In this document: piece after piece, positions 10,106-22,118 of the stretch
Layout: each line of letters starts with the position of its first letter
How positions within the stretch are numbered: position 1 is the first letter of the stretch
Assembly: GCA_009763385.1 (NCBI GenBank)
Contig: VDCT01000088.1
Location: 930,001-994,000, forward strand
Length of the DNA stretch: 64,000 nt
Direction of reading: 5' to 3'
Origin: Coix lacryma-jobi var. lacryma-jobi
Lineage: Eukaryota > Streptophyta > Magnoliopsida > Poales > Poaceae
Translations under genes and position numbers: made by a program
The notes under the pieces: generated by a model
Database searches by the model: none
Told to the model about the DNA's origin: nothing
What the model saw: only the letters and a program-made list of their open reading frames with translations

Positions 10106-12442
10106 TGAAGGGTCGAGATGGCGGACTAGAGGGGGGGTGAATAGTCTTTTCTAAAACTTAAACATAATCAGAGCGGCTAACCAAAACAAATGCGGAATTA
10201 AAACTATCAGTCTAGCCAAGACTACACTCCTCTACTTATACTCTATGACACCTTAAAAAAGAACCTAAACAAAGCAAATAAGGTGTCGGGCTAGCTAGAG
10301 CTCACCTAAACAATTCTAGCTTGCAAAGTTACACAAACCTAAGCAACTAGTACTCAATCAACCGGGGAGCTCCTACACATGCCACTAAGCAAAAAGCACA
10401 AAGCCTAAGCTCACTAGCAATGCTCAATAACAAGGCTACACAAGCCAAATTAGAGAGCTCAACTTAGCTACACAAACTAAGCAATGTGACTAGCAAGACT
10501 ACAAGTCAACTAGTCACTCACGGGATCAACTTCTATGCTGCACAAGCAAGGAAGATAACTAGCAAGCTACACAAGCTAACTAATCACAAGAGCAACTACA
10601 CAAGCACAATATATATGAAAGTAAATACAAGCTTGTGTATGGAGATAGCAAACCACCGAGAAGATGTAGACAATGTTGACACACTTTGGTTGTTCGGCGG
10701 CTAATAGGCACCACACCTAGCTCGACACTCGAGCGCCGCAAGAACTCACCCACAAGTGAGGGTAACTCAATGACACGCGCAATCCACTAGAGTTGCTCTT
10801 CGCGATCCCCGCGGGGCGAGCACAATGCCCCTCACAAAGCCTTCTTCGGAGCCACGCACAATCTTCTTGCGGGCTTCACGATGGAGACACAACCACCAAG
10901 CCATCTAGGAGGTGGCAACCTCCAAGAGTAACAAGCACCACCGGCTTGCAACACGATCACCTAGTGCCACTCGATGCTATCTCTCAATGCAACGCACTAG
11001 CGATCACTCACTCGCTATCAAATCGCACACTAGCAAGCACAAGCGAGTAAGAGGGCTCCCAAGCACATCCACACAAGCCACCAAGGCTTTGGAGTGCTCA
11101 ACCACCAGCCCAAGGCTGGTTACCAACGCCTTTTATAGCCCCAAGGGCTAACTAGCCGTTGCCCCTTCACTGGGCAAACAACGCTAGCAACGGACGCGCC
11201 AGTCGGGACCAACGGACGCTGAGGCCTGCGTCCGATGCACGGATGCTCGCCACGTGTCCCCCACGTTCAACTTCGGTCGAGCGATCCCAACGACTATATT
11301 GCTTCCCGCGCCAGTTAAAGTGGCATCGGACACGCTGATGCCTAGCATCGGACGCTCCGATGCCTCTGCTCAGAACTGCGCAAACCAGCACTCACATCGG
11401 ACGCACCGAGACTCTAGCATCGGACGCTCGACCCCAGCGTCCGATGACACACCAGAGAGGTTCCAGAGAGGGCAGAAACACATCGGACGCGTCCGATGGT
11501 TCCACATCGGACGCAGGCCAGCGTCCGATGCTCCTTGGAAAGCTCGCTCACGCCACGTCACCTGCATCGGACTCTGCAACAGTGCTTCCTCAGCGTCTGT
11601 TGCCAGTGTCCGATGCTCCTTCAACTTCTGACAGAAACTAGGGTTTACCATCGGACGCTCAGCCAGCGTCTGATGCTCCTCGGACTAGCGTCCGATGCTC
11701 CCAGAGCACTTCACATCACTTCTGAAAACCGCTGAATCCTGCCTCGCAATCTCGGCAAGAGGGAGAGGGACTATACACTAGTTTCTCCCACTTCTCCATG
11801 CCTCCTTTCAACACAACTTCTTCTCCAACAACTTCTCCTTTGCAAATGTGCCAACACCACTAAGTGTACAACACCATGTGCATGTGTGTTAGCAATTTTG
11901 CAATCATTTTCAAAGGACCTATGACCGGTGAAATGAAATGCCCTACAAGTATACCTTTGCCTTGCGCATTCCATTCCATCTCCTTCGGTGTTGATGCAAC
12001 ACATGCACCAACCTATCATCAAATGATATGATCCACTTCATATCATCACATGGCCTCCATGGTCCATTGATCTTGACATTACTTGCTCTTCACCATTGCT
12101 TCGGTCCTTCGGCGCCAAGTCTTGCTTAAGCCTCCCGACACTCGGTACCAACGGCTTCAAAGCCTCCAACTTGCCCTTCACCTTCGCAACCGGTCCATCA
12201 AACCAAGTCTTGCCTTGATCTTCACCATCTTAGCCACATGACCACATGTCATGTTTCATGTGCATTAAGCTCCTTCTTCACATGTGTGAGCCTTGCAACA
12301 TCCTCCAAGCCATTTCACCTCTATGGCATATGTTGCTCACACATGATCACCTGTGGACTAATCACCTGTGTAATTCACTTCAAACACATATTAGTCCACC
12401 TAAGTTGTCACTCAATTACCAAAACCAAACAAGGACCTTTCA
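10106..12442 (-). mobile_element. 5' LTR of element C (2337 bp)
   Basis: On the plus strand it runs from TGAAGGGTCGAG (next to the PBS) to GGACCTTTCA. Near its 3' end it carries a GGACTAGAGGGGGGGTGAATAG-like block, the counterpart of the C-rich block of the D/E LTR. Its centre holds a dense CATCGGACGC motif array. ORFs of up to 125 aa inside it (11254-11735 and others) are by-products of the repeats. Confidence 0.88.
11191..11700 (-). repeat. CATCGGACGC / GCGTCCGATG motif array in LTR C
   Basis: Roughly seventeen copies of CATCGGACGC lie in both orientations. They include the perfect 18-bp palindrome CATCGGACGCGTCCGATG at 11481-11498 and CATCGGACGCTCCGATG near 11347. The order and spacing of units at 11395-11530, including GGTTCCAGAGAGG at 11459-11471, match 23743-23875 in element E. 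Confidence 0.85.
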
Positions 12443-13951
12443 CCTAGTCTTTTCATTATTTTTGTTTTCATTCTTATGAATGTTATTTTTGAATTCCACT
12501 CTTATCTATCACTACCCCATGAGCACAAGCTATAACCAGTAGAATCCTTATACCCCATCATAATATCTGGTTATTAGCTTTGCCTACCTTTCTGCTGCAC
12601 TGTCCTTGTAATGAGTACAGAAATATAATTGTGAAAATATTCCTTCGGGTATTTTGTCACTAACCTTTCCAGGTCTGGAGCAGAAAAGAACGAAGGAACA
12701 ACAAACACAAGGTATGTCTAACCAATCATCATGTAACATTGAATTACATTCATCCAACCTTGATTTGTGCAAAATCCAAGCTTGGGGAATAGACTTTCTA
12801 AGAATATTTCTTGTTGTGTTGCTATGTTGGTTGTCCCTACCTTTAGGATATGCTCATATACTAATCATCACCATCTGAATAAATCTCTATAATACTTTCA
12901 TGCTACCCTCATTCGCTATATTATATGTTTAGGTTTGGAGTACTTTCATACATCTCTTAAATTAAGCATGGCGCCTAGTTTAGGAGTGGTGATCTTGCTT
13001 TCAAAGGCTTTTAATTTAAGCAATTAAGTTAAAATGCCTTCCTAGATCAAATTAGACGTGGTGTCTAGGTTGATTTTTGAGCCGATAGTATGTTATAGTG
13101 GATGTTGGATATTTTGTTGGACTAACCCCTGCAGGGAAACATTCAATATCAATTTGGGAAAGTCCGGAGATGAACTCACACTGGAGATGAAGAGACACAT
13201 GAACTTCAACAACTCTTGCACAATGAAGACTCAGCTCGTTCATCATAGATGAAAGAACTGTGAGTATCAAAGTCTATTTGTTTTGTCTTCTACTGCAAGT
13301 TATCTTTTGCCTTGAATCATGTTAAAGTGCAGCCAACACATAAAATACTAGTCTATGCTAAAACAATCCTAAAAAACATCTTTTTATTAGCATAGATGCA
13401 AAATATGTTGTGGACAACAACCCATGCTTCAAATTCTTGCAATCCTTCGGGTATATATATCCACTAACGTTATGCAGGAGAGAGATTTTGTTCATCCATG
13501 GTTTGGTATGAACATTGAAGATCCAAAACCCAAACCATAGACACACAAACCTACTCTCAGATCACAAATGGTGCTAGCCTAGCTTTGAGTCTTGCTTGGG
13601 CGCTGATGACAAACAGGATGCAACTTACCTCGTACGAGAGAACCTATGCCTGCAATCATCATTGTCCAAGACATCAAGACAAGAAGTGGGAAGTTATCCT
13701 CTTTTCTAATCAAGAGCTAGCTTGGGAGACAAGATGGTACCACTACAACAATAGCAAGATCTACAAGTCAAGCACATGAACATATTGTTGGGAGTCCATC
13801 TACATCACAAGCCAGCCTGGGAGAGACAATTCCGTTGTCTAGATGTGTTTCCCAATCAAAGGGAGGAAGGAGAAACCCAACTTCAAATATATTGATCTCC
13901 TACTCACCACTTTGATCAGTACAAACCACTAGATGTTGTCCCAGTCGAGGA
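12443..13951. other. Unassigned sequence between C and the gypsy fragment
   Basis: I see no convincing gene here. The stretch is AT-rich, with short ORFs only. It lies next to the gypsy-type protease fragment at 13952, and I attribute it to the same old element (H) by position only. Confidence 0.3.
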
Positions 13952-14246
13952 GAAGAATATGATCCACCACTCATTCTTGGAAGATCGTTCTTGAACACCA
14001 TAAATGTTATCATCTTTGTCGGACCTAGAGAAGTCAACTCTTGGATCTTTTGCTGATTCTTTAACAACTACATCACTTATGAGCAGCCAAAAAGTACCAA
14101 GAGAAGACACCGAAGGGAGAACCAACTGCCAAGAATTGAGGAGGGCATCATGAAGGATGAAGCCACTGCACCACAAGAGTTAGAAGATGGAGAGATAACA
14201 CCTGAGCCAACAAATCAAGAAGAACAGTCGATAAGACCTCCATCAT
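13952..14246 (+). pseudogene. Ty3/gypsy retropepsin-like fragment
   Basis: The frame at 13952 reads EEYDPPLILGRSFLNT followed by NVIIFVG. This is the PLILGRPFL-type signature of the aspartic-protease region in plant gypsy (Athila/Tat-like) elements. It continues as NYITYEQPKSTKRRHRRREN and a Glu/Pro-rich tail. One TGA at 14054-14056 interrupts it, and it ends at the LINE insertion site. Protease would cut the Gag-Pol precursor. The catalytic DTG/DSG is not visible, so only the C-terminal half is kept. Confidence 0.6.
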
Positions 14247-14257
14247 CTAGACACTGT
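14247..14257. repeat. LINE target-site duplication, left copy
   Basis: CTAGACACTGT matches CTAGACAATGT at 53567-53577 in ten of eleven bases. The two copies bracket the LINE, now 39 kb apart because of later insertions. Confidence 0.7.
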
Positions 14258-14433
14258 CTTTTTTACGCAAAAACCGTGGGGGAGTTCCCCACGGTATAAC
14301 AAAAAGCTTTATAGAACAAAAGAAACAAGAACAAAGTTTAGGACATACTTACAATAGATAGGGGGGAGGGGAATGAAGGTACAAACAAAACTAGCCTGAG
14401 GAAGCAGAAAAGAAACTTAACAGGAAAGGAAAG
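14258..14433 (-). other. LINE 3' UTR with terminal hairpin
   Basis: Near the 3' end, plus-strand bases around 14273-14297 form an inverted repeat, CCGTGGGG/CCCCACGG. A stem-loop just before the short A-tail would suit recognition of the RNA by the LINE RT, as known for several stringent-type LINEs; here it is inferred. Confidence 0.5.
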
Positions 14434-15492
14434 TTACAAGTTATCCAACCACAAGCTAATAACCAATCTTTCATCATCATGTAGCCAAAGGGCTTGTAGC
14501 CGGGCTTCAGTCTTGAAGTTAAACAGCCATCTGTCAAATGTTGCCTGGACGCCGTCGAACACCTGTCTATTCTGAACTTTCCAAAGTTCCCAGGCTGCTA
14601 GAAGAAAGATTTCCATGAAATAGGGGAGACCTGCTTGATCCCTGGTTTGCCTGATCCTTCTTTGTATATTAGCTTCAGGAGCCCATACAATGCCAAGCCT
14701 ATTCCAGCAACTGACAGCAAAGTCACATTCAAAAAATAGGTGCTCAGTTGACTCTGGTTCACTTCGATTGCAGAGGACACAAAAATAGTTTGGCTGGACA
14801 TTATAGTGCCTTCTCTCTAGCATTACTTTAGTGTTAAGCCTGTCCATGAGAATAAGCCATGCAAAAAACTTCACTCTAGGAGTAACCTTGGATTTCCAAA
14901 CAAGCTTAAGCACCTTGGAAGTTGGGCTTGAGATGAAAGCTAGCTTGTAAACCTTGGCTGGAGCATATTTGCTGTTTCCCCAACAAAACAGCCTCTGGTC
15001 ATGAGCATCAGACAAGTCAAATTGAAGCAACGTTTCTTGTAACTCATCTAATTCAGCAGCAGTCACTTGGGAGATTGGGATTACAAACAGGTCATCCAAA
15101 GACTTGGCTTTAGACACATCTTTTACTGACAATTTAGGATCTTTGACAAACTGCAGAAGGGTAGGAAAGACCTCTGCAAGACAATTCCCAACCCAGTTGT
15201 CATGCCAAAAAAGGATAGAACTTCCATTGCCCAGCTAGCACGTGGTAATAGAAGCATAAAGATCTTTTAATCTGAAAATGTCCTTCCACCAGAATGAACC
15301 CACCTCCCTGTGGGCATGTGGAACTGTACCCTCATAGTATTTAAACCAAAGTTGCTGCACCCATGGGATATCAGCTTTTGTGTAAAACTTGTGCAACTGC
15401 TTGAGCAATAGAGCATCATTTTGAAGGGTTAGATTCTTAATACCGACACCACCTTTATCTTTTGGCCTTTGCACTAGGGGCCAAGCCACCAA
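14434..15492 (-). pseudogene. LINE ORF2 C-terminal part with zf-RVT domain
   Basis: Read from 15492 down, one frame runs to 14434 with a single TAG at 15235-15237. It begins WPLVQRPKDKGGVGIKNL, which is typical of plant LINE sequence after RT. It then has the zinc-binding reverse-transcriptase domain: VWKSKVTPRVKFFAWL, then CVLCNRSEPESTEHLFFEC. A frameshift separates it from the RT part upstream (around 15480-15492). It would have been the tail of ORF2, which binds nucleic acid. Confidence 0.85.
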
Positions 15493-16392
15493 GTTTCCAC
15501 CTTTTTCCTCTCAGAATTACCTCTCCACAAACATTGTTTCCTGATTCTATCAATATCTTGAATTACCCCTTTATGTAACTTGAAAGTGCACATTGCATAG
15601 GTAACTGTTGGTGTGATCACTGTATTAACATACTCCAGTCTTCCAGCATAGGACAAAAGTGTGGAGCAAGCTGTGAACTTCCCTTGAACTTTACTCAATA
15701 GAGGAGCAAAATCATCTATTCTCGGTTTGGTTGTACCAAGGGGCAAACCCAAGTAAGTGAATGGAAGGGAACCAATTTGACACCCGAGAGTACCAGCCAA
15801 AATGTTCATCTTCTCACTAGAAACATTTATGGGAACAATGCTTGACTTGCTAAAATTTACCCTCAGGCCAGTTGAGCTAGCAAAGGTGTTTAGAATTGCC
15901 TTGAGGCAGAACAACTGCCTAGCATCAGCCTGCATTATTAACAGGGTATCATCTGTGTATTGCACTATTGGGAAGTCAGAGGCTGGCTGAGGGATTGGCA
16001 AATGAAGAATTCCACTATCTTTGAGGCCATTGATGACAAACTGAAGAAGCTCAGCTGCCAGGACAAAGAGCAAGGGGGAGAGAGAGTCTCCCTGCCTCAC
16101 CCCCCTTTTGCAAAAGAACTGTTTACCTGGAACCCCATTGAGCAAGACTTGAGCAGAACCAGAAGATAAGATAGCTTTAACCCAATCAATCCACTTGGTA
16201 GGGAAACCTAGTTGTAGCATCATTGCAATAATTGTGGAGTGTTCCACAGTATCAAAGGCTTTAGCAAAATCTAACTTGACTATGACAATTTCCCTCTTGG
16301 ACTGGTGACACTGATAAATGTACTCAAAGCTCCACCCTAAGCAATCCTGAATGGTCCTGCTTCTAATGAAGCCATATTGGTTCTTGTGAACC
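15474..16392 (-). pseudogene. LINE reverse transcriptase, C-terminal half
   Basis: The frame is open from the D junction at 16392. It shows KNQYGFIRSR, KLDFAKAFDTVEH (motif A), GVRQGDSLSPLLFVLAAE (motif B) and QYTDDTLLIM (motif C, with YTDD where YADD is usual). It continues into the 'thumb' region RVNFSKSSIVPINVS and FTYLGLPLG. It copies RNA at a nicked target. The element lacks ORF1 and endonuclease because of 5' truncation, and it is also frameshifted near 15490. Confidence 0.9.
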
Positions 16393-16782
16393 TACGGATA
16401 CATGGGTGTATGTCGAGTCTCTGACTGATGAGTGATTGTCAACTGGGATAATGTGCATGTTCTTTGGCTTGTGTTGTGCAGGTGTCGAGCACGGATACAG
16501 TGATCAGAGGCAAGGTGAAGGTCAAGTAGAGACATGCCGTGCCGATGAACCGAGTGTGGCGAAGGGCGGACGTGAGGCTTGGACTGAGGGACCGGTGGCC
16601 CGAGGATCAGCTGTGGTGGCTGGCAGCCTGGGACAGCGACGACCGGAGACTTGCGGGCACGGTGTTGCCTGGGTCGAGGACCTGGGGACACATGTCGGTG
16701 GACGGGGTGCACGGGAGGTGCATCCCCTCTACAGCATCAGTTTGGTGGTAGAGCCAGAGAAAAACCATCGGGTGGACGGTTT

Positions 16783-17006
16783 CTAGGTTTGGGCCTCAAA
16801 ACCTGGGTGTGGATGGTTTCCGAGTTTGGCCACAAAACTCGGGCTGAGGATGGTTTCCAGGTTTGGTCCTCAAAACCTGGGTGCTGCGGGTTTGCTGAGT
16901 TTGGGCCACAAAACTCAGGCTACGTGGGCTGGTTTCCCGGTTTGGGCCTCAAAACCAGGGGTTGGCTGTGAAGGCTGGTTTCCCTGTTTGGGCCACAAAA
17001 CCGGGG
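16783..17006 (+). repeat. Hairpin array in 5' LTR of D
   Basis: Six inverted repeats with TTTGGGCCTCAAAA-type loops. Some arms are no longer perfect, for example CTAGG/CCTGG at the first unit and CCCTG/CCGGG at the last, as expected of an old copy. Confidence 0.8.
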
Positions 17007-17793
17007 GTGCGACTTCCGGGAAAAGGACGCAGAGCGGTGGCGGCACGTGGCGGCAATCGGGAGGTTGCGTCGAGGCAACGCTACGAGTTGTGCGGGCGTG
17101 GCCGTCGGATCCACCTACCATCGAGTTGGTCGAGAATAACCTTAGGGTTTAGCTGGTTCGCTCTGTAAGTAGTTAGGGGTAGAGTGGGAATTAGGAATAG
17201 TTAGAATTAGGATAAGTAGGGGGAGTCACCCACCTCCCCATCTATCTCAGTCATTTGCGCTTTGCTTCTAGGGTTTCTTGCTCTCTCAATCCCCTGCTGT
17301 AGCTACCTGAGATCCGCGGAGAATCATACCTCTGTGAACTAGAGATTTTGAGGAAGTGAGGTCGTAACCTCACTGTTGTAGCATGTGCTAGCCACACGGT
17401 TGCAAATTTGTGAGTGTGATTTGCTTTTGGTTCGTGTTCTTCGCGGATTGCTTTTCTCCACGATTTTCCCATCGTTCGATCTCTTTGTTCATTGCATCGT
17501 TTGCGATTTTGTTTGAACAGAGATGTTCTAGATCGTGAGGCACTTCTTTGCACCGAAGGAATTCACCTCTAACCTCATGACCTAGTAGATCGATCGATTT
17601 TCGTTTCGGGTCAAGTTTTTCTCCTTTCCCCCAAATTTCTTCGATTCGTCGATTTGGAGATAGGTTCGAGCCATGATCTCTTAGAGATAGCTCACTATCC
17701 TCCTTGTGACTCCTCTCACCAAGTTAGATCCCTAGAGGATTCGTTTTGGGTGAGATAGAGTCGAATCGGTGCACGAATAGTGCTACTGCGGGG

Positions 17794-18078
17794 TGACCGG
17801 ACGCTGACTCGGGACGACCGGACGCTAGGACAGTGCGTCCAGTCGTTGAATGTTTGCACTGTGTCTTTTTGGATCTTGACCGGACGCTCGGACACACTCT
17901 GACCGGACGCGACTCTTCTACTGTTCACTGCTTTACTGTTTTTAACCAGACGCTACTGACCTGACCAGACGCTCCGTACACCAGAGTCCAGTCGTGAACA
18001 GTAAGGTTCCAGAGACAGTTTTCCTTGACCGGACGCGTCCGGTGGTCTGTGATCGGACGCAGGCAGAGTCCGGTCAGT
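17794..18078 (+). repeat. GACCGGACGC motif array in 5' LTR of D
   Basis: About a dozen copies of GACCGGACGC or its complement. They include the perfect 16-bp palindrome ACCGGACGCGTCCGGT at 18028-18043. Confidence 0.85.
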
Positions 18079-18335
18079 TCTGTCCTGCGCGGATTCGTCC
18101 GCGATCGGCTTTGCATTCTGACTTTTGCGTTGGGCTTCTAGAGTCGTATAGTGTCTCGCTGTGCTTCTTGGAAGCATCCACCCTACATCTAGGGTCGTGG
18201 ACACTTATGAGCTCTAGGTTTTGCTCTTGAGGTTGGTTATTGGGACAGTGGCTTAAAGTTTCCGATAGGAAAATTTAAAGTTCCCATTCACCCCCTCCTC
18301 TAGTCGCTTTCTGGTTGCAGTTTCGGTCCTTCAAT

Positions 18336-18347
18336 TGGTATCGGAGC
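18336..18347 (+). other. Primer-binding site, element D
   Basis: TGGTATCGGAGC lies two bases after the LTR end. It fits initiator methionine tRNA with one mismatch. Confidence 0.88.
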
Positions 18348-18396
18348 GGGTTAAGGATCTTCCACCTTAGCCGGTTCCAGATCCACAGAAGGCGAC

Positions 18397-21012
18397 ATGG
18401 ATCGCGGCGTGGGCAAACCGCCGTTTTTCGATGGGACGAACTATGCGTATTGGAAGATATGCATGTCGGCCTATCTGCAGAGTTTGAGTGCTTCCATTTG
18501 GGACATTTGCAACTCTGCCGATTACGTGGTCTTGGTTGCTCGTGTCTGTCAGCTTCAGATCGATGAGCACGATGCCAATAGCCGAGCTCGTAATGCTCTT
18601 TTCTCATGCCTGAGCATGAGTGAGTTTGATCGTGTTTCTCACCTCGCTACGGCTCGGGAGATTTGGGCTACCCTCATGCGCTTTCATGAGGGAACCTCTC
18701 AAGTCAAAACCCATCTCTATGAGTCATTCAAGTGAGAGTATGAGAACTTTTGACATATGCCTGGCGAGAGCATAGAAAGTTTATTCGCTAGCTTTCAGGT
18801 GATTGTCAACAGGATGAGGGCTAACAAGGAGCTGTTGCCTTTCGACGATCATGAGAGAGCTTTGAAGCTTTTGCATACTCCTGATCGGTCGGTGTGGGAT
18901 TCCAAGGTTCAGGCGATCATCGAATCACCTAACTATGAGACCCTCATGTGCGACGAGCTCTTCAGTAAGCTCAAGTCCAGTGAGATCGATGCCACGGTGA
19001 GGGCTTCTTATGAAAATCCTTCTGGCCCATCGATGGCTTTGCTTTCTGGCTCTTCTGCTAACCCCTCTGGAGGCTTTGCTTTGGATTCTCTTCTTTCTAT
19101 CACCGAGGAGCAGTTGGAGTCTTTGGGAGACGACGAGTTGGCTTTGCTTGCCAACCGGTTCTCGCGGTTCCACAACAACCGCATGAACCGTCGCCGCGGA
19201 GGAGGATGCTCGGGCTGTTTCGAGTGCGGCGACCCCGACCACTTCATCGCCAACTGTCCCAAGAAGAACAAGCATTCTGGGAAGGGCAATCATGGGCACA
19301 AGTACGACTCCGGCAAGCGCAAGGAGAAGTACGTCCCCGTGAAGCACAAGCGGAAGGGCGGCTTCAACAAGGAGTACATCAAGACCAAGTACTTGGAGAA
19401 GGCCCAGGCTGAGCAGCGTGCTTTCTTCGCCACGCTCAGCGACGTCGATGACTCGGATGACGACTCCGCTTCCTCAAGCGACGATGAGTCCGAGAAGAAG
19501 AAGAGGATCGAGGACAAGCTCAACGGCCTCTGCTTCTTCGCCGACGACGAGGGCTTCTCTACCATGGCCCTCGGCAAGGAGGTCGGCGGCGACACTCCAC
19601 GGGACGACGACGATGATGACACCTCCCAGGTATCTCTGACCCCCGATGAGCTGTCTGCTGAGGTCGAGAAGCTTACTGCCGCCTTGCTTAGTCAGGATAA
19701 GCTGGTTAGGCGTGCCGCTAGAGAGAGCAAGGAGTTTAGGCAGAAGTGGGAGGACACGGTGAGGGAGCTTGAGTTTGCCAAGTCCACCGTGGTCGTGTCG
19801 GAGGATGCCGAGTGCGAGATGTGCACCACGCACATGACTGACCTTCTCACTTTGAGAGGTAAGTATGCTGCGTTGGTTGGAGAGGTGGATGAGCTCCGGG
19901 CTAGACCCATGTTGTTGGGTGCGTGCAAGACTTGTCCTGTCTTGCAATCCGAGTTGGCAGAGAAGAATGCCAAGATTGTGTCTCTTGAGAAGGCCAGCTC
20001 GGGTAGCACTTGTGTGGCTAAGTGCGCTTTGTGCGAGGGTTTGGAGATGGAGATAGCCAATGTGAAGCATGACAAGATGCAAACCGAGGAGGAAAACACA
20101 TACCTTCGGACCATCTTGTCATGGGTGTCTTGTGGTGAGCCGCAGCTCAGGATGATGATCTCCCAATTCAAGCGAGCTGTTGGAGGTCCTGGTGTAGGTT
20201 TTGCTCCGTGTGTTGATCTTTCTGCTTTTGGGAAGATTGGAGAGTCGAGTGGTCTGAACCCATGTGAGAAGCCGAACTCCACCACTACTCCCAAACTTAC
20301 CAAGCTTCCACCCAAAGAGCCTCTCAAGCCTAACACCAAGGATGGGGTATTTGAAGAACCTCCACGAGCTCCACCCAAAAACCATGTGTGGCATCCCAAG
20401 CCCAAACACCTGAAGAACAAGCTAGACACCATGCCACCCATCCAGGAGGAGCTTATGCCACAGAAGGGCAAAGTGATCCACACCCACCATCGTGAGTACC
20501 AACAACCCCCTTTGAGAGCGGTGAGGTACCATTGTGAGCACTGTGGGAGAGATGGACACTTGAGTGAGTTTTACTTTCGGCGCAAGAGAGAGGCGCGCCG
20601 TGCAAGGGAGATGAACGACCCGGACATGTACCATCCTTTCCATGATGTACATGTGCCGAATGTTCAGAGGACAGCTCCGAGGAGAGCTGCTAGGCCTAGA
20701 GGTGCAGTGCCTCAAGGTCCTAGGCGTCAGGGAGGTCGTGCCCGACGGGAGCCTGCAGTTGTAGGCTATGGACCCCGTGGCGGTGGCTTTGTAGTTGAGC
20801 GTTTTCCCCCACCGCGTTTTGAGTATCGCGGTGAGCGCTCTTTCCCCAGCGGACCACGTTTTCCTCAGCGCGGTGATCGCTCCTCTCGTAGACGTGCTAG
20901 GAATGGTATTTCTGCTAACCGTTCTTTTGAGCAGTCGGCCCAACACTGGTTTTCCCCTTACTTCACTAACCCCAGTGTTGGACCATATGCTCACCCTATG
21001 TCTTTTTATTGA
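18397..21012 (+). pseudogene. gag: Gag of element D, with two nonsense codons
   Basis: The ATG at 18397 opens MDRGVGKPPFFDGTNYAYWK, the same start as in E. TGA codons at 18733-18735 and 18751-18753 stand where E has CGG and CGA; otherwise the frame is continuous to 21012 (about 871 codons). Domains in order: UBN2-like Gag core, CCHC knuckle CFECGDPDHFIANC, basic KRKEKY stretch, acidic Asp-rich stretch, DDTSQVSL, coiled coil with conserved Cys pairs (CEMCTTHM, CKTCPVL, CALCEG), a second knuckle CEHCGRDGHLSEFYF (last Cys replaced by Tyr), and an Arg/Pro/Gly-rich tail. It has one copy of the RRAARPRG repeat where E and F have two. It packages element RNA. Confidence 0.9.
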
Positions 21013-21017
21013 TGTAG

Positions 21018-22118
21018 GTAAAACGATTGGAGAACGTTTGGTTGGTGGATTCCGGTTGCTCGAGGCACATGACCGGAAACGCCAAGTGGTTCTCCAGTCT
21101 TAGTCCAGTCGCCGGAAAGGAGTTTATCACCTTCGGTGACAATAGCAAAGGTAAGGTCTTGTCTCGTGGGTCGGTGCGAGTTAATGAGCACTTTGTGTTG
21201 CGCGATGTTGCTCTTGTTTCTAACTTGCATTTTAACCTTCTTTCCGTTTCGCAACTCTTTGATGACGACTATGAGATTCGTTTTAAACCGAATCTCAGTC
21301 GTATTTTGGATCCTCAGGGCAATCTTGTGTGTTTGATTTCGCCCTTTGGAAAAGTGTTTCGTGCGAATTTCTCGGAGTCTTTTGGCATTTCCCGCTGTCT
21401 TGTGGCTAGACCTTCCTCCTCTGATCTTTGAAAGTGGCATAGGAGACTTGGACATTTGAGCTTCGACTTGCTTGCAAGGCTTAGTTCACTTGGCCTAATC
21501 CGAGGATTGCCCAAGTTATCCATGGAGAAGGATCTTGTTTGCCACTCTTGTAGACATGGAAAGATGGTTGCCGCTCCCCACCATCCAGTGACTCAGGTCA
21601 TGACCAACGCCCTGGAGAGCTTTTGCACATGGACCTTGTTGGTCCGACTCGGGTGAGCTCGGTTTGTGGGAAGTGGTATGTGCTTGTTGTTGTTGATGAC
21701 TTTTCGAGATATTCGTGGGTCTTCTTTTTAGCCGAGAAGACCGAGACTTTCTCCTTCGCTCGCAATCTGATTTTGCGTCTTCAGAACGAGTTCCCTTTGA
21801 AGTCGATGCGAGCTATTAGGAGTGATAATGGTTCCGAATTCAAGAATTCAGATTTTGAGAAGTTTTGTAAGTCTTTGGGTTTAGAGCATCAGTTTTCTTC
21901 CCCCTACACACAGCCACAGAATGGTGTTGTAGAGAGGAAGAATCGGACCCTTGTAGAGATGGCCAGGACGATGCTCGATGAGCATAGGACTCCTAGGCGA
22001 CATTGGGATGAAGCTATGGGCAATGCATGCTACATTTCCAATCGCATTTTTCTCCGAGCTTTCTTGAAAAAGACTTCTTATGAGTTGCGTTTTGGAAAAT
22101 TGCCAAAGGTGAGTTATT
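21018..22118 (+). pseudogene. pol: Pol of element D, first part: protease and most of integrase
   Basis: The frame opens just after TAG at 21015-21017. It gives WLVDSGCSRHMTG (aspartic protease, DSG), the GAG-pre-integrase region with HxxxH and CHSCRHGK (zinc-binding HHCC), then the integrase core (VVVDDFSRY, IRSDNGSEF, PQNGVVERKNR: the D,D,E triad). A TGA at 21429-21431 replaces Trp. A one-base loss near 21605 shifts the frame. It is cut at 22118 by E and resumes at 33641. Confidence 0.9.
22114..22118. repeat. Target-site duplication of E, left copy
   Basis: TTATT here and TTATT at 33641-33645 flank element E exactly. Confidence 0.9.

Larger units (their letters stand above)
4346..12442 (-). 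mobile_element. Element C: gag-only, non-autonomous copia (Sirevirus-type) element
   Basis: C is on the minus strand. It has a full 5' LTR at 10106-12442, a PBS at 10092-10103, a gag pseudogene at 8009-10054, about 3.1 kb of noncoding sequence, a polypurine tract at 4874-4889 and the outer 0.5 kb of its 3' LTR at 4346-4873. I find no protease, integrase, RT or RNase H on either strand. Over the 524 bases shared by the two LTRs I count two differences by eye (near 4509 and 4530), so the insertion is young. The rest of the left LTR is presumably left of element A, outside the window. Confidence 0.82.
14258..16392 (-). mobile_element. LINE L, 3' portion (minus strand)
   Basis: This is the larger part of a 5'-truncated non-LTR retrotransposon. 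It contains the second half of RT, the zinc-binding C-terminal domain and a short 3' UTR ending in a small T-run on the plus strand (14259-14264). Its right edge is where D inserted. The remaining 5' piece is 53119-53566. Removing D together with one copy of its 5-bp duplication joins the RT frame exactly. Confidence 0.9.
16393..18333 (+). mobile_element. 5' LTR of element D (1941 bp)
   Basis: It begins TACGGATACATGGG (TG mutated to TA) and ends CGGTCCTTCA. The first half is type I, as in A; the second half is type b, a GACCGGACGC array, as in E. I could not locate a convincing TATA box. Confidence 0.9.

Noticed and set aside
11254..11735. Overlapping frames of 79-125 codons
   Set aside because: They arise from the CATCGGACGC array in the C LTR and have no protein-like conservation.
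19692..20483. Long antisense frame (263 codons) opposite gag of D, and similar ones at 46803-47660 and 25521-25943
   Set aside because: They mirror the coiled-coil and tail coding sequence of gag. They appear wherever that gag does and have no independent features.
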